Part shown: positions 5,919-15,572 of the stretch, piece after piece
Layout: every line of letters starts with the position of its first letter
Numbering within the stretch: position 1 is the stretch's first letter
The notes under the pieces: model-generated
Databases searched by the model: none
Seen by the model: the letters and a program-made list of their open reading frames with translations, nothing else
Told to the model about the DNA's origin: nothing
Virus record (IMG/VR): IMGVR_UViG_3300031612_000568
Location: 1 to 21,317 of that record
Source of the DNA: a virus
Strand: one strand, 5' to 3'
Length of the DNA stretch: 21,317 nt
Program-made: the position numbers and the translations under genes

Positions 5919-8900
5919 GTTTCGGAAGTCGTGTATATAAAATTGCTCGCTCACCAATAGACTTAGGAGCGCAAGCTCTTGATCTAATTTTTGATGGTGT
6001 AGTTCGATTGCCCGAAGAACAATTTGATGTTATAGATTCTTTCTGGGAATCTTGGCGTGACAATATAATGGGGCAAGAAAGCAAAAGCGGTACTGGAGAA
6101 AAATCTGTACTCGGTTCAGCGTTTGGTCCAGAAGGTGTAATTGGTTCTATGGTAGGCGCATTACCTACCGAAGGCAATGCAGGCATACTACGTCGTGAAG
6201 GTGGCAAACTCCTTTGGGACCCAATGATGCAAGTACTGCAATACAGTTACAAAAATTTTGTTGATAGACCAATAGGGACTTTAGCAACTTTATACAATAT
6301 AGGGCTTGCTGAAAACAATAAGTTCTACAAAGACAATCCACAGTATGCAGGTCTAAGCGGATTAAATCCGTTAATGATGCTTGATGAAGTTAAAAACCGT
6401 GTAGGTGATGGAGCTTTTGATTCACGTCTTTATGACATAAGCACATACACAGACGTTTGGAATATATCTGAAAGTAGAAGTGCAGGCCAAGCAATAATTT
6501 TAGCTTTGCGTTCTACTAACATTTTAGACCCTGAAGAACTTGAACAAGAAATGGGAACTCAGTGGTACCAAATAGGTAGTGGTATTATAGATTTTAATTT
6601 AAATATTGTTGGTGATCCTGCATTTCTTGTAGCTAAAGGTATGCGTGCAGGTTACGCAAATAAACTAGCTAAACAACAATATGCTCAAACTGGCACATAT
6701 GATTTAAATGTGTTAAAAGGCAGAAGTCCTTTTAGTCCTTTTCTTTACAAAGACGATATTGTGCGTCCAGGTCGTAGAGGTAAACCGGACAGAGTTATAA
6801 ATAGAGATGCTTTGTTTTGGGAAAAGTGGGATTATAATCCTCAATGGGAAAAAAGAATTACACCTGCAACAATAGACGAAGCAATAACTAGTCCTGGTTT
6901 TGTTACTTATAAACAAACTGTTCAAAATATTGGTTACAGATTGTTAGGTGAATTAACGCCTGAAGCAAGAGGCGACATAGACCCTAATTATTTAACAAGT
7001 AGTGAACTGCCATATGATTCTTCTAGCATGGAGAATCCTTTATTAGAGCTTAATAATGGTCTTCCTACTCCACAAAGACCAGTACTAACTTCTGTTACAA
7101 ATAACCTCTTATCTGCTGAAGAAAGTTTTTCAATTAAAAAGAATGACTTAATACAGCTATGGAACAACATACTAACGTATGAACGTGAGACAAAATTCCC
7201 TGGTACTTTTGATACACCTACAGGTGGAGTATTTGAGGTTAATATAAAATCTCTTTCTGACAATGATCTGTTTAACGGTATACCAACTGAGTGGATGGAT
7301 TCACTTTACGCAGCTACAGACGCACTTTTTGAAAGAACTCAAAAGTTAGATACAGAACTTAACGCTTTGCAACAGCACAAAGTAGTAGTTGACGAATACA
7401 AAGATTATTTAAATACATTTTTTGATGATGCTGATGCACGAGTATCAGATTTTGATAATGAAAGATTTACATTAAACCCGGATGACATTTTTTTAGATGA
7501 CACTATTCAAAAATTATCAGAAGAAGTTGATATAGCAACTTTTCAAGAAGATGCTTTAAACAAAATATTTGATGAGTTACTTGTTCAACAAGACATTCGT
7601 AATGATTTTTTGAGTACTTTAGCAGGAGACTCAGAAATTCAGTACTTGTTAAATGAAAGCCCTAGGAGAATTCTTACACCAGAAGGTTATGTAGATGCAC
7701 CAACGTCAACTCCTACAGAAAGATTTACAAAACAATTAGCTATGAAAATTCTTCAAGCTGGTCGCAAAGGTGAACTTGGGCCAGGATGGAAGAATTGGGA
7801 TATGCGCGACGCTTGGGTTTACAGCCAACAAGTTGCAAGAATGTGGAATGTTGGAGACGTAACAAGCGCTTCGTGGTTACCGTTTGATAATTATATGCGG
7901 TTGCGTCTTAACTCTCCAGAAGCAGTTGCAGTGTTTGAACAACAAGCACGAGTTTTATCAAACATTCTTTTTGTTAATGATATGACACCAACTAATCCAA
8001 TACCACCAAAAGGTCTAGTAGCATTAAATAATTTAATAACTCTAAATAGAAATATTCGTTATTGGGAAGATGTCGCATCAGGTCGTATGCAACATGAACA
8101 ATCTACAGCATCCGGCCCTATCATTATTTCAGAAACAGTAGGGAAAGAAATAGCTAAACAAAATTTAGTTTATTTAAAAGAATACAAAATCGTAATGGAA
8201 ACAGATAACCCTAAGTTTTTTGATTCTATTGAAGCAATCATAAAAGATGAATTAAATGTTATACAAGGAAAAGCTGCACAAGGTTTTGATGAAACGTTTT
8301 CGCCTGATAACCAAAACGTTCATATTGATAACCAAGAGTCAGGCATGACCACAAGGCCTCCAGAGCCAGGGACTTTTGAATATGACGCTGCAATAGACGA
8401 GCTTCACGGTCTTTCTAAAATACCTTGGAATGCAATTCTTGCTTTACGTGAAACTTATTTACAAAAACTTATGGCACCCTATGACCTTACCCGAGGCATA
8501 GGACTTGTTGATCCTCCGAATCGTCTTAAACATGGTTTAGAAGGTTACGAGCATATAACTGATATGGCTGTAACTGAAATACTTAGAACTTCTCATATAC
8601 CAATTTTGCCACAAAACATGCTTCCTTATCTAGGCCCAGAAAATCGATTAGGTTTTAAAGCACGCACATTTTTTGAGAAGTCTGAATTTGTTAGCACACG
8701 TTTAAATAGTAGAGCCGCAAGAATTACAGTAGAAAAAGTACCTCAAGGCATAGCTAACTGGCATCAGCCTGACCATGCGTTAGTTCAAGTTGAACGTATG
8801 CTTCGAGATGTTTCACGTATTTCTGGTATAGATGGTATACCTATTTTAGAAAAAGCAGGTCTTAATGCTAATGATGTAATGATTGAGTTTTTAGACAAGA

Positions 8901-11900
8901 CAACAAGCATTACAGATATGGTAAAGCACTACGACATTATAGTTAATAAACTTGTTGAGGCACTTGTTGACACATTTGCTGATATGCCGCACCCAATTAA
9001 AAATCCACAAGGTTTAGAAAATGGTGCAAAAATTGTTGACAAACAACAAGTTATAGAAATTTTAAGAGGCGATCTTACAAGTGCTCAAGAAATATTAGTT
9101 AAAGCAGCAGATGAAGGTTTAGCTAAAGAAGCAAGTTTTGGAAACGTAGATTACACAACAGTTGTTGTTAACGAAGACGGTCAAACCCTTTCAAGAAATA
9201 TTGCTATTAGCCCTAGCCAAATGCGTGATAGTTCTGTTGTCCCACGTTTTGACATGTATCAAAGACTTGTTAAAGCTATTGTTGGGGATTACAAAACAGT
9301 ATTAGATACAGCACCAGATGGTACAATAACAAAGCGACTTGTACATATTGGTTCAAGCAGAGCGACAGTAAGAAATGCTAGAAGATTAGCTACAACTTAC
9401 TGGAAGAAAAGTGTTCTTCTTACACCACGATGGCAGATGGTTGTTAACATTGATTCGCTTTTAAGAACTGTTGCTACTGTTGGAGCAGCGGCAACTATAG
9501 GTCGTATTGGTGACAGAGTAGATACTTTGCGTTCACGGTGGCTTACTAAAGCTGGTGTAGATGTTGATGCTATTGTTGAAAAAAAGCTGTATAGAACTTT
9601 ACAAGATATTGAACTTGCAGACGATGCTAGTCCAACCCTAAATTCATTTGACCGTATAGAAATAGAAAGCCGTCAAATTGGAGAAAAAATAACAGCGTTA
9701 TCAAACGTTAATTCAGTACAAGAACTTTTTGATGTTATAGATTTTGATCGACTGCCTCCAGGAGGCAGTTCTATGGTTAGAGACTTAAACCGTTACGAAG
9801 CAAGTCCAGTTGATCTTGGTGATCGAATGGATGGAGCAGATTATGGAGTAGACGGTTTTGATGTAAGTGATTTTGATTATGCTGGAATGACTGGCGAAGA
9901 CATCGTTCTTGATTTTATAGAGATTATGAGTATAGATGATTTTGTATTTTACAATACTAGATTTAGGGAAATTCCTGTTGAAGATCTAACTGCTATGTCT
10001 GGCTCTGATTTGTCATCAATGTCAAATCGACAGTTAATTGAGCAATATAACAGAACAATTCTTGAGTTTAATGAACAACCTAGTTATATAGAATTTGAGA
10101 TTGTAAACCAAGCAGCAACTCAAATTGATCCTATTGCAGATTGGTTTATTGAAACTAGGCCTAATAGTCAGTGGTCAGGGCAAGCATCTTTAACGGATGC
10201 AGCAGGATATCTTGAAGATTTATTTCCAAATCAAAATTGGAATGAACCACTTAGTTTTCCTGATGAAGGTATTGGTAGGTCTTTTGAAAGACCTAGTTAT
10301 CGAGACCCTGAACTGTCTCGTGATGCTGGAGTTCCAGGACGGGCATTAGAAGATATCGATTATGAAGTAAGTATTGAAGAAGTTATGAGTGAAATGTTTG
10401 ACGAAGAGTTTTTTGAAACTTTACGTGCTGCTAGTGAGAATATTGAGTTAGCTAAAACTTTACCGCCAGGTGATCAAAAATCAATACTTATAGCAAATAT
10501 TAGATCTACTTGGGTAGAGATAGCTATGAAACAAATGGAAACAAATACTCGAAACCACGAATACTACCGTGTTCGTCAAGAAATGTTTTACAGAATAGCT
10601 CAAGACTTACAGAGTGATGCTGACAGCTATTTCAACGTATTGAGCAACGACGAAGCTAAGTTAGCTAAAGAAGCAGTAACTTCTCGATATGCAAGTGATC
10701 AAGGTTTTAAAAATGCTTTAGAAGTATCTTCTGATTTTAGTTCAATTCAAAAAGCTATATCGGAAGAAAAAGGTTCAACCTTTAAATCGTCTGTTGATGA
10801 TTCTTTTGTTTCGGAAACCCCACCAAACGAATTGTTTGCAAGTAATTTAGAACAAAATTTGCGTCAGTTAGAAACAACAGGCATGTCTACACAAAACATG
10901 TTTGTTTCGTCAGTTAACTGGTACAACAGACAACACAATAATGGTGTCCCTGGGTACGAACTTTCTTATCAAGAGCTTGTAGAAAATGTTATAAACGAAG
11001 AATATGCTAAAGGTAGAAAACGTCGGCGTATAGGTTTGTCTACAGGATTAGGATTATTTTTTGCTGGTCCTGCTGGTGGTCTTGCTGGTGCCGCTGCTTA
11101 TAACAAATACTCTCGTAAGTCTTTAGCTATAGCTGCACAAAAACAGATAGCTGATAGTTATGGTCAACAGCTTTTGCTTGAAGCTCATGACATGATTCAA
11201 AGAATGGAAGATTTTGAAGTCGCAGTTATGGAGCGGCGGACATACGACCTCGAAGCTATGTCTCAGGGAACTATTAAAGATGTCGGTGATAACCCAGAGA
11301 TTATTGAAGCTTATGGGGATGCACGTCCTTTACCTATATCTAGAGAGGATTGGCCAATACTATATCAAAGTTTAGACGAAGATTTATTAGATGATTTTGT
11401 AGCCCGACAAGCAGATGATATTGAAACTTTTGAGCTTAGGGAGGTGGGTGGTAATCAATTTGTACCAAGATCAAAAGAAGAGATACAACTTCTTTTAATA
11501 AGAATGTCTGAAGAATTAGACATAGCTGATTGGTTAGCTGCTAGAGCAAAAGATAGAAAAGAAGCTGCAAAGCTTTTAGCAACTCGTGCAGAACTTGTAA
11601 CTGATCATCAAAAAAATGTTGTTGCACAATTCAAATCAGAAACTCCTGAAACTGCTGGACGTTTTGAACAAGCAGCAAAAATACTTGGAGACGCAGGTTA
11701 CGGAACAGCCCATGTTGGTGATATTAATTTAGGTAATCCGTGGGGTGATACTCCGCAAGTACAAAAAATTAACGAACGAGTCAATAGCGCTAACGCAACT
11801 AAACGTCATATTTGGCAAGATCAAAATGCTGTGCAACGTGAATCAGAACGTTACGCAGGTTCTTACCAATACGATTATAATGTTCCACAGGAAACAGCAG

Positions 11901-14383
11901 GATTTAAATTAGCGTGGAATGATTTTATGGCTCGTCATGCTGGGCCTAGCGGTGTTGCAGGTGTGTCTGCTAATAGAGATTTTTGGCGACAATTTTGGTT
12001 AGGTAAATCTTCTGAAGAAGTTATTGAATGGTTGCGTACTGATGGCAAAAAAGTATTAGACGATTTGCCTGAAGAATATAGAACTCTTGAAGGCATTGAA
12101 GATCTTGAAAGAAAAACAAGATGGGAATCAGAAAGTCTTATACCTAATACTGCTGAGTTTGCAAAAGTACGTTTAAAATTAGCTCAAGGTAATGAAGTTA
12201 AATGGGATGTAGATATTCAGCCAATTATAGATTCAGTTCAAAAATCACAGGATATTTTGTTAGATACTATTATAAGGCTTGATCCAGTTAATGCTGACAT
12301 AAGTAACTTTAGTACTTTATATGTAGAAGATCCTCAACTTGGATTGTTAGTTCAGTCATATTATAGGGATACTGGTGGTACAGCTAATCTTATAGTTGCT
12401 GCTGAAATTGTTAAAGCTATGCCTCCTATGCAACGTAGACGTGAAATAGCAGATCTTCGTCCTGATCAGTTTGGAGAAGTACCTGAAGGTTTCTTACTAG
12501 AAAACGGTGCAATAGATTTTGGTAAAACTGTTACAGATTCTTCTTTCTTAGACGGGCAACAAACAACATCAAACATTAAACGTATTAAAGAATCTGTTGA
12601 TTCTATATTAGATAATGCGTTTGAAAACTTGACAATGGTTGAAGACATTGTTTCCCGTGGAACATTGTTTGAGTCTTTGTATGAAGCACAAATGGCTATG
12701 GAACTTCAGCCATTTAGAAATTCAGATGGTACATACCGTTTAGATGGAGAAGATATAGAAAACTTGCGTGCTCGTTCAAGACGTAGAGCTATAAAAGAAA
12801 CAAAAATGGTTCTTTACGATCTTGCAGAACGTTCAAGATTTGAAGAAGTCATGCAAGAAATTTCTCCTTTCTTAGGTGCATGGACAGAAGTAACAAGTCG
12901 TTGGATAGGTATTGCTGCTGATAACCCAGTGTTTGTAGCTAGAGCTTTACGAAGTTGGGCGATGCTTACTGCTGAAGATGAAAACAGAAATAGTATATTA
13001 GTGTTCCAAATGCCAGGTGTTTTAGATGCAGAAGTATTTGGTAAAAAAGTATTTGGCAATATCAGTATGTTGTCTAAACAAAAAATAGATTTGAATCTTA
13101 AATCTGCTGCAATGCTTGGAAGCTTGCCAACATTTGGGCCGATAGTTAGTTACTTATTTACAGAAGTTGCATTAGAAGCTCCTGAAGTAATGGAAACTTT
13201 AGGTTGGGTTGTGCCTTACGGATTAGCTGAAGGTCCTAATCCTTTAGCAAGACTTGCAGATTCTTTTAGTCCTTCTTGGCCAAAAGCTTTAACTGCTAAA
13301 TTTGGTATGGATCAATCTGGTAGAGCAAAAACTAGAGTTAAAATTACACAAGATTACTTAGCTGAACTTTGGGTTAATGGTCAAGAAGTTCCTAGCTCAG
13401 GTCTTGAAATGGATGAGTTTGTTAAAGAAGTTGATCGCAGAACGTCAATGGTATATGGCATAAAACTTATGCGGTCGCTTACAATCCCTATAGCTATTAA
13501 ACAACAGTCTCCTTATTGGGGAACTATTTCTGAGTACTGGCGTAAGCAAGATGAAATTGGTTTAGAAGAAGCTGACGATTGGCTTTTAGAAAACCATCCA
13601 GAGCTTTGGTCATTTACTGGAAGAATAACTGCTAACAAAGGTGTTATAGCTGGCACTCTTGTAGGTCATCAAAATTATAAAAAGCATAAAGAAATAGCTA
13701 ATCGACATCCAGTGCTTGGCGGTTTTATTACAGGTCAAGACGGTGCAGTAGATGTGCAATTCGAACGTAATGAAGCTGTTATGCAGATAGAACGTAATCG
13801 TGGGAACCGTGAGTATTTACCGCCAGAAGGAATATTAACTTTAGCGGCAGAAAAAATAGGGTGGCGTGAGTATGGAGTCTTTAGAGAATCTATTGATTCA
13901 AGGTTACGTTTAAAAGCTTTGTCTGGTGGTTCGGCAAGCCTTAATGCTAAAGACAATTATGCAGAGTCAAGAGCATTAAAACAGTTTGTTAAAGAGTTAG
14001 GTAAAGAAAACTCTCAGTGGCTTACAGAATATAATGACCTTGGAAATATATCTAAACAGCAACAAATTTTGCAAGGCTTTAGAGATGTTGTAGATAGTGG
14101 TGATTTTGATTACCGTGTCGAATTGCCTTACATTGAAATGTTTATTAATTTGCATGACAGTATTGCTAGGCAAATGATTCTTCGAGCAAGAGTTAGAAAC
14201 AATAACAGTTATTTGTTATTGAGTTATAAAGGCAATGAAGATCTTGAACAAAGATGGGCTGTAGGCACATTGAAAATTCGTGAGTACCCAGATTTTAGTA
14301 ACATCTATGATGTGTATTTTAGTAATATGAGTAGTGTGTCTACTGGAAATCTTACTCAATCATTAGTTAGCATAGGAGCGTAA
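5915..14383 (+). CDS. Giant internal/ejection-type virion protein (2822 aa)
   Basis: One uninterrupted frame of 8.5 kb, coupled to the previous gene by ATGA. No enzyme motif was found. From memory, several parts match very large structural proteins of phages of actinobacteria. These are a basic helical segment at about 1149-1192 (YWKKSVLLTPRWQMVVNIDS), a Gly/Ala-rich hydrophobic stretch after an Arg/Lys cluster at about 1700-1735 (LFFAGPAGGLAGAAAY), and RSRFEEVMQEISPFLGAW at about 2305-2332. Further C-terminal, LGSLPTFGPIVSYLF is at about 2402-2416 and VPYGLAEGPNPLARL at about 2433-2447. An acidic, probably flexible stretch lies near 1279-1345. The likely role is a head-internal or vertex protein ejected with DNA to help it cross the cell envelope, replacing a tape measure protein. 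N4-type virion RNA polymerase was considered and not supported. Confidence 0.8.
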   Translation: MSFGSRVYKIARSPIDLGAQALDLIFDGVVRLPEEQFDVIDSFWESWRDNIMGQESKSGTGEKSVLGSAFGPEGVIGSMVGALPTEGNAGILRREGGKLLWDPMMQVLQYSYKNFVDRPIGTLATLYNIGLAENNKFYKDNPQYAGLSGLNPLMMLDEVKNRVGDGAFDSRLYDISTYTDVWNISESRSAGQAIILALRSTNILDPEELEQEMGTQWYQIGSGIIDFNLNIVGDPAFLVAKGMRAGYANKLAKQQYAQTGTYDLNVLKGRSPFSPFLYKDDIVRPGRRGKPDRVINRDALFWEKWDYNPQWEKRITPATIDEAITSPGFVTYKQTVQNIGYRLLGELTPEARGDIDPNYLTSSELPYDSSSMENPLLELNNGLPTPQRPVLTSVTNNLLSAEESFSIKKNDLIQLWNNILTYERETKFPGTFDTPTGGVFEVNIKSLSDNDLFNGIPTEWMDSLYAATDALFERTQKLDTELNALQQHKVVVDEYKDYLNTFFDDADARVSDFDNERFTLNPDDIFLDDTIQKLSEEVDIATFQEDALNKIFDELLVQQDIRNDFLSTLAGDSEIQYLLNESPRRILTPEGYVDAPTSTPTERFTKQLAMKILQAGRKGELGPGWKNWDMRDAWVYSQQVARMWNVGDVTSASWLPFDNYMRLRLNSPEAVAVFEQQARVLSNILFVNDMTPTNPIPPKGLVALNNLITLNRNIRYWEDVASGRMQHEQSTASGPIIISETVGKEIAKQNLVYLKEYKIVMETDNPKFFDSIEAIIKDELNVIQGKAAQGFDETFSPDNQNVHIDNQESGMTTRPPEPGTFEYDAAIDELHGLSKIPWNAILALRETYLQKLMAPYDLTRGIGLVDPPNRLKHGLEGYEHITDMAVTEILRTSHIPILPQNMLPYLGPENRLGFKARTFFEKSEFVSTRLNSRAARITVEKVPQGIANWHQPDHALVQVERMLRDVSRISGIDGIPILEKAGLNANDVMIEFLDKTTSITDMVKHYDIIVNKLVEALVDTFADMPHPIKNPQGLENGAKIVDKQQVIEILRGDLTSAQEILVKAADEGLAKEASFGNVDYTTVVVNEDGQTLSRNIAISPSQMRDSSVVPRFDMYQRLVKAIVGDYKTVLDTAPDGTITKRLVHIGSSRATVRNARRLATTYWKKSVLLTPRWQMVVNIDSLLRTVATVGAAATIGRIGDRVDTLRSRWLTKAGVDVDAIVEKKLYRTLQDIELADDASPTLNSFDRIEIESRQIGEKITALSNVNSVQELFDVIDFDRLPPGGSSMVRDLNRYEASPVDLGDRMDGADYGVDGFDVSDFDYAGMTGEDIVLDFIEIMSIDDFVFYNTRFREIPVEDLTAMSGSDLSSMSNRQLIEQYNRTILEFNEQPSYIEFEIVNQAATQIDPIADWFIETRPNSQWSGQASLTDAAGYLEDLFPNQNWNEPLSFPDEGIGRSFERPSYRDPELSRDAGVPGRALEDIDYEVSIEEVMSEMFDEEFFETLRAASENIELAKTLPPGDQKSILIANIRSTWVEIAMKQMETNTRNHEYYRVRQEMFYRIAQDLQSDADSYFNVLSNDEAKLAKEAVTSRYASDQGFKNALEVSSDFSSIQKAISEEKGSTFKSSVDDSFVSETPPNELFASNLEQNLRQLETTGMSTQNMFVSSVNWYNRQHNNGVPGYELSYQELVENVINEEYAKGRKRRRIGLSTGLGLFFAGPAGGLAGAAAYNKYSRKSLAIAAQKQIADSYGQQLLLEAHDMIQRMEDFEVAVMERRTYDLEAMSQGTIKDVGDNPEIIEAYGDARPLPISREDWPILYQSLDEDLLDDFVARQADDIETFELREVGGNQFVPRSKEEIQLLLIRMSEELDIADWLAARAKDRKEAAKLLATRAELVTDHQKNVVAQFKSETPETAGRFEQAAKILGDAGYGTAHVGDINLGNPWGDTPQVQKINERVNSANATKRHIWQDQNAVQRESERYAGSYQYDYNVPQETAGFKLAWNDFMARHAGPSGVAGVSANRDFWRQFWLGKSSEEVIEWLRTDGKKVLDDLPEEYRTLEGIEDLERKTRWESESLIPNTAEFAKVRLKLAQGNEVKWDVDIQPIIDSVQKSQDILLDTIIRLDPVNADISNFSTLYVEDPQLGLLVQSYYRDTGGTANLIVAAEIVKAMPPMQRRREIADLRPDQFGEVPEGFLLENGAIDFGKTVTDSSFLDGQQTTSNIKRIKESVDSILDNAFENLTMVEDIVSRGTLFESLYEAQMAMELQPFRNSDGTYRLDGEDIENLRARSRRRAIKETKMVLYDLAERSRFEEVMQEISPFLGAWTEVTSRWIGIAADNPVFVARALRSWAMLTAEDENRNSILVFQMPGVLDAEVFGKKVFGNISMLSKQKIDLNLKSAAMLGSLPTFGPIVSYLFTEVALEAPEVMETLGWVVPYGLAEGPNPLARLADSFSPSWPKALTAKFGMDQSGRAKTRVKITQDYLAELWVNGQEVPSSGLEMDEFVKEVDRRTSMVYGIKLMRSLTIPIAIKQQSPYWGTISEYWRKQDEIGLEEADDWLLENHPELWSFTGRITANKGVIAGTLVGHQNYKKHKEIANRHPVLGGFITGQDGAVDVQFERNEAVMQIERNRGNREYLPPEGILTLAAEKIGWREYGVFRESIDSRLRLKALSGGSASLNAKDNYAESRALKQFVKELGKENSQWLTEYNDLGNISKQQQILQGFRDVVDSGDFDYRVELPYIEMFINLHDSIARQMILRARVRNNNSYLLLSYKGNEDLEQRWAVGTLKIREYPDFSNIYDVYFSNMSSVSTGNLTQSLVSIGA
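9751..9769. repeat. 19-bp palindrome inside the giant gene
   Basis: ACTGCCTCCAGGAGGCAGT has two 9-base arms that are exact reverse complements around a single central A. It is G/C-rich in an AT-rich gene and encodes the LPPGGS turn. As RNA it would form a hairpin with an 8-bp stem and 3-base loop. Confidence 0.5.
10276..10295. repeat. 20-bp palindrome inside the giant gene
   Basis: TAGGTCTTTTGAAAGACCTA has two exact 9-base reverse-complement arms around a TG centre. It lies about 520 bases after the other strong palindrome in the same gene. A protein-binding site, an mRNA hairpin or chance are all possible. Confidence 0.45.
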
Positions 14384-14384
14384 G

Positions 14385-15572
14385 ATGGCTTTTTGGGATT
14401 TTATTACAGACGCATTGTCATATCTTGGTGAATCACAACTTGAAGTAACAGAATCTGAAAGACAAATGCAAGAAGAACTTGCTGTTCTAGTAAATAATAA
14501 AATAACTGAATGGGACAACGAAGGTGCAGGAACAGAAATTCCTGCTGGTTTAAAAGAATCGGCAGATGCAGTAACAGCGGGTGCTTCTGGAGCTAATGGA
14601 ATTGAAATAGATCCTAACGAATTCATAAATCAATTCGGTGAACCTATAGAAGGACCTAAAGATCCTAAAGGTTCTACTAGAAGTCTTGTAACTGATTCTT
14701 ATTTAATGGCAACTATGAATCCTTCTACATGGCTTCAGTCAGATTCTATGCCTGACTTAAAACTAAATCCTTATCGGCTTGGGAATCGTCAAGCTCAAGA
14801 AGGAGATATGAATTATACGGGGATGATGGGTACTGATGAAATAGAATTTTATGAACAAAGCTATAGAGGTCAAGGTGTAAGAAGAAGATCATGGGAACCT
14901 GATACCACAATGATGGGTGATGGTTTTGGTGCATGGCAACGTCAAACTGTTGAAGATGTTCCGTTTACTATTTCTGATGCAATGGGAATTTTTGATGCAC
15001 AGAGTCCAGAGAAACAACAGCAGATTGCTGAAGGTTTAGCTTTAGGTAGCGATGGAACAAATTGGATGTATAGAGCTGTAGGCGATTCTATGTTTACAGA
15101 TCCTGACATGATTTATAATAGAGAGAGTGTTAGGCAAGCTTTTATAGAAATGGGTGAAGTTGCAAGCGGTGTTGCTGGAACTCTTCAAGGTGGTTTTCAG
15201 GAACTTGGAAATGAATTTATTCCTGATTTAGAACCAAACATTACTGTTGGTCAATTTACTGACAACATTTTTGATGCAGCTATTAACGCTGGCGCTATTA
15301 AACGAATGGACCCTTTGTATATTCAAAATCGTGGTGAAGCAATTTTGCCTGCTTTGACTGGTTTAAGAGCTACTCCTGAATATCTTAAGCTTGTTAGTGG
15401 GTGGGCTGAAGAGTTTCAATTACAAAACATAGGTGGTAATCCGTATACGAATGAATCTAGATTAGATTCGTTTATAGTAGATAAAACTAGAGATGAGTAT
15501 CCTGATGAACTATCACAAAATCGTACGAATGATAATGCTTCATCTTTGATGAGAGCTTTTGGGATTGAATAA
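14385..15572 (+). CDS. Unknown, probable internal virion protein (395 aa)
   Basis: AGGAG at 14374-14378 lies six bases before the ATG. The stop overlaps the next start as TAATG. I do not recognise a domain. The N-terminus has an amphipathic helix (WDFITDALSYLGES) followed by a Glu-rich helix, then a Gly/Met-rich central part with MMGTDEIEFYEQSYRGQG and a charged, polar C-terminus. No membrane segment. Its place between the giant protein and the lysozyme-like protein, with co-translated junctions, suggests that it belongs to the same internal or ejection complex. Confidence 0.8.
   Translation: MAFWDFITDALSYLGESQLEVTESERQMQEELAVLVNNKITEWDNEGAGTEIPAGLKESADAVTAGASGANGIEIDPNEFINQFGEPIEGPKDPKGSTRSLVTDSYLMATMNPSTWLQSDSMPDLKLNPYRLGNRQAQEGDMNYTGMMGTDEIEFYEQSYRGQGVRRRSWEPDTTMMGDGFGAWQRQTVEDVPFTISDAMGIFDAQSPEKQQQIAEGLALGSDGTNWMYRAVGDSMFTDPDMIYNRESVRQAFIEMGEVASGVAGTLQGGFQELGNEFIPDLEPNITVGQFTDNIFDAAINAGAIKRMDPLYIQNRGEAILPALTGLRATPEYLKLVSGWAEEFQLQNIGGNPYTNESRLDSFIVDKTRDEYPDELSQNRTNDNASSLMRAFGIE

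Noticed and set aside
5915-14383. Giant protein as an N4-type virion RNA polymerase, suggested by its size and the N4-like capsid
   Set aside because: I could not find the polymerase catalytic motifs (the conserved R...K...YG helix and the HD motif in order), and the C-terminal part fits giant structural proteins better.
15453-15469. Inverted repeat GAATCTAGATTAGATTC
   Set aside because: Only 7-base arms in AT-rich coding DNA, so it is expected by chance.
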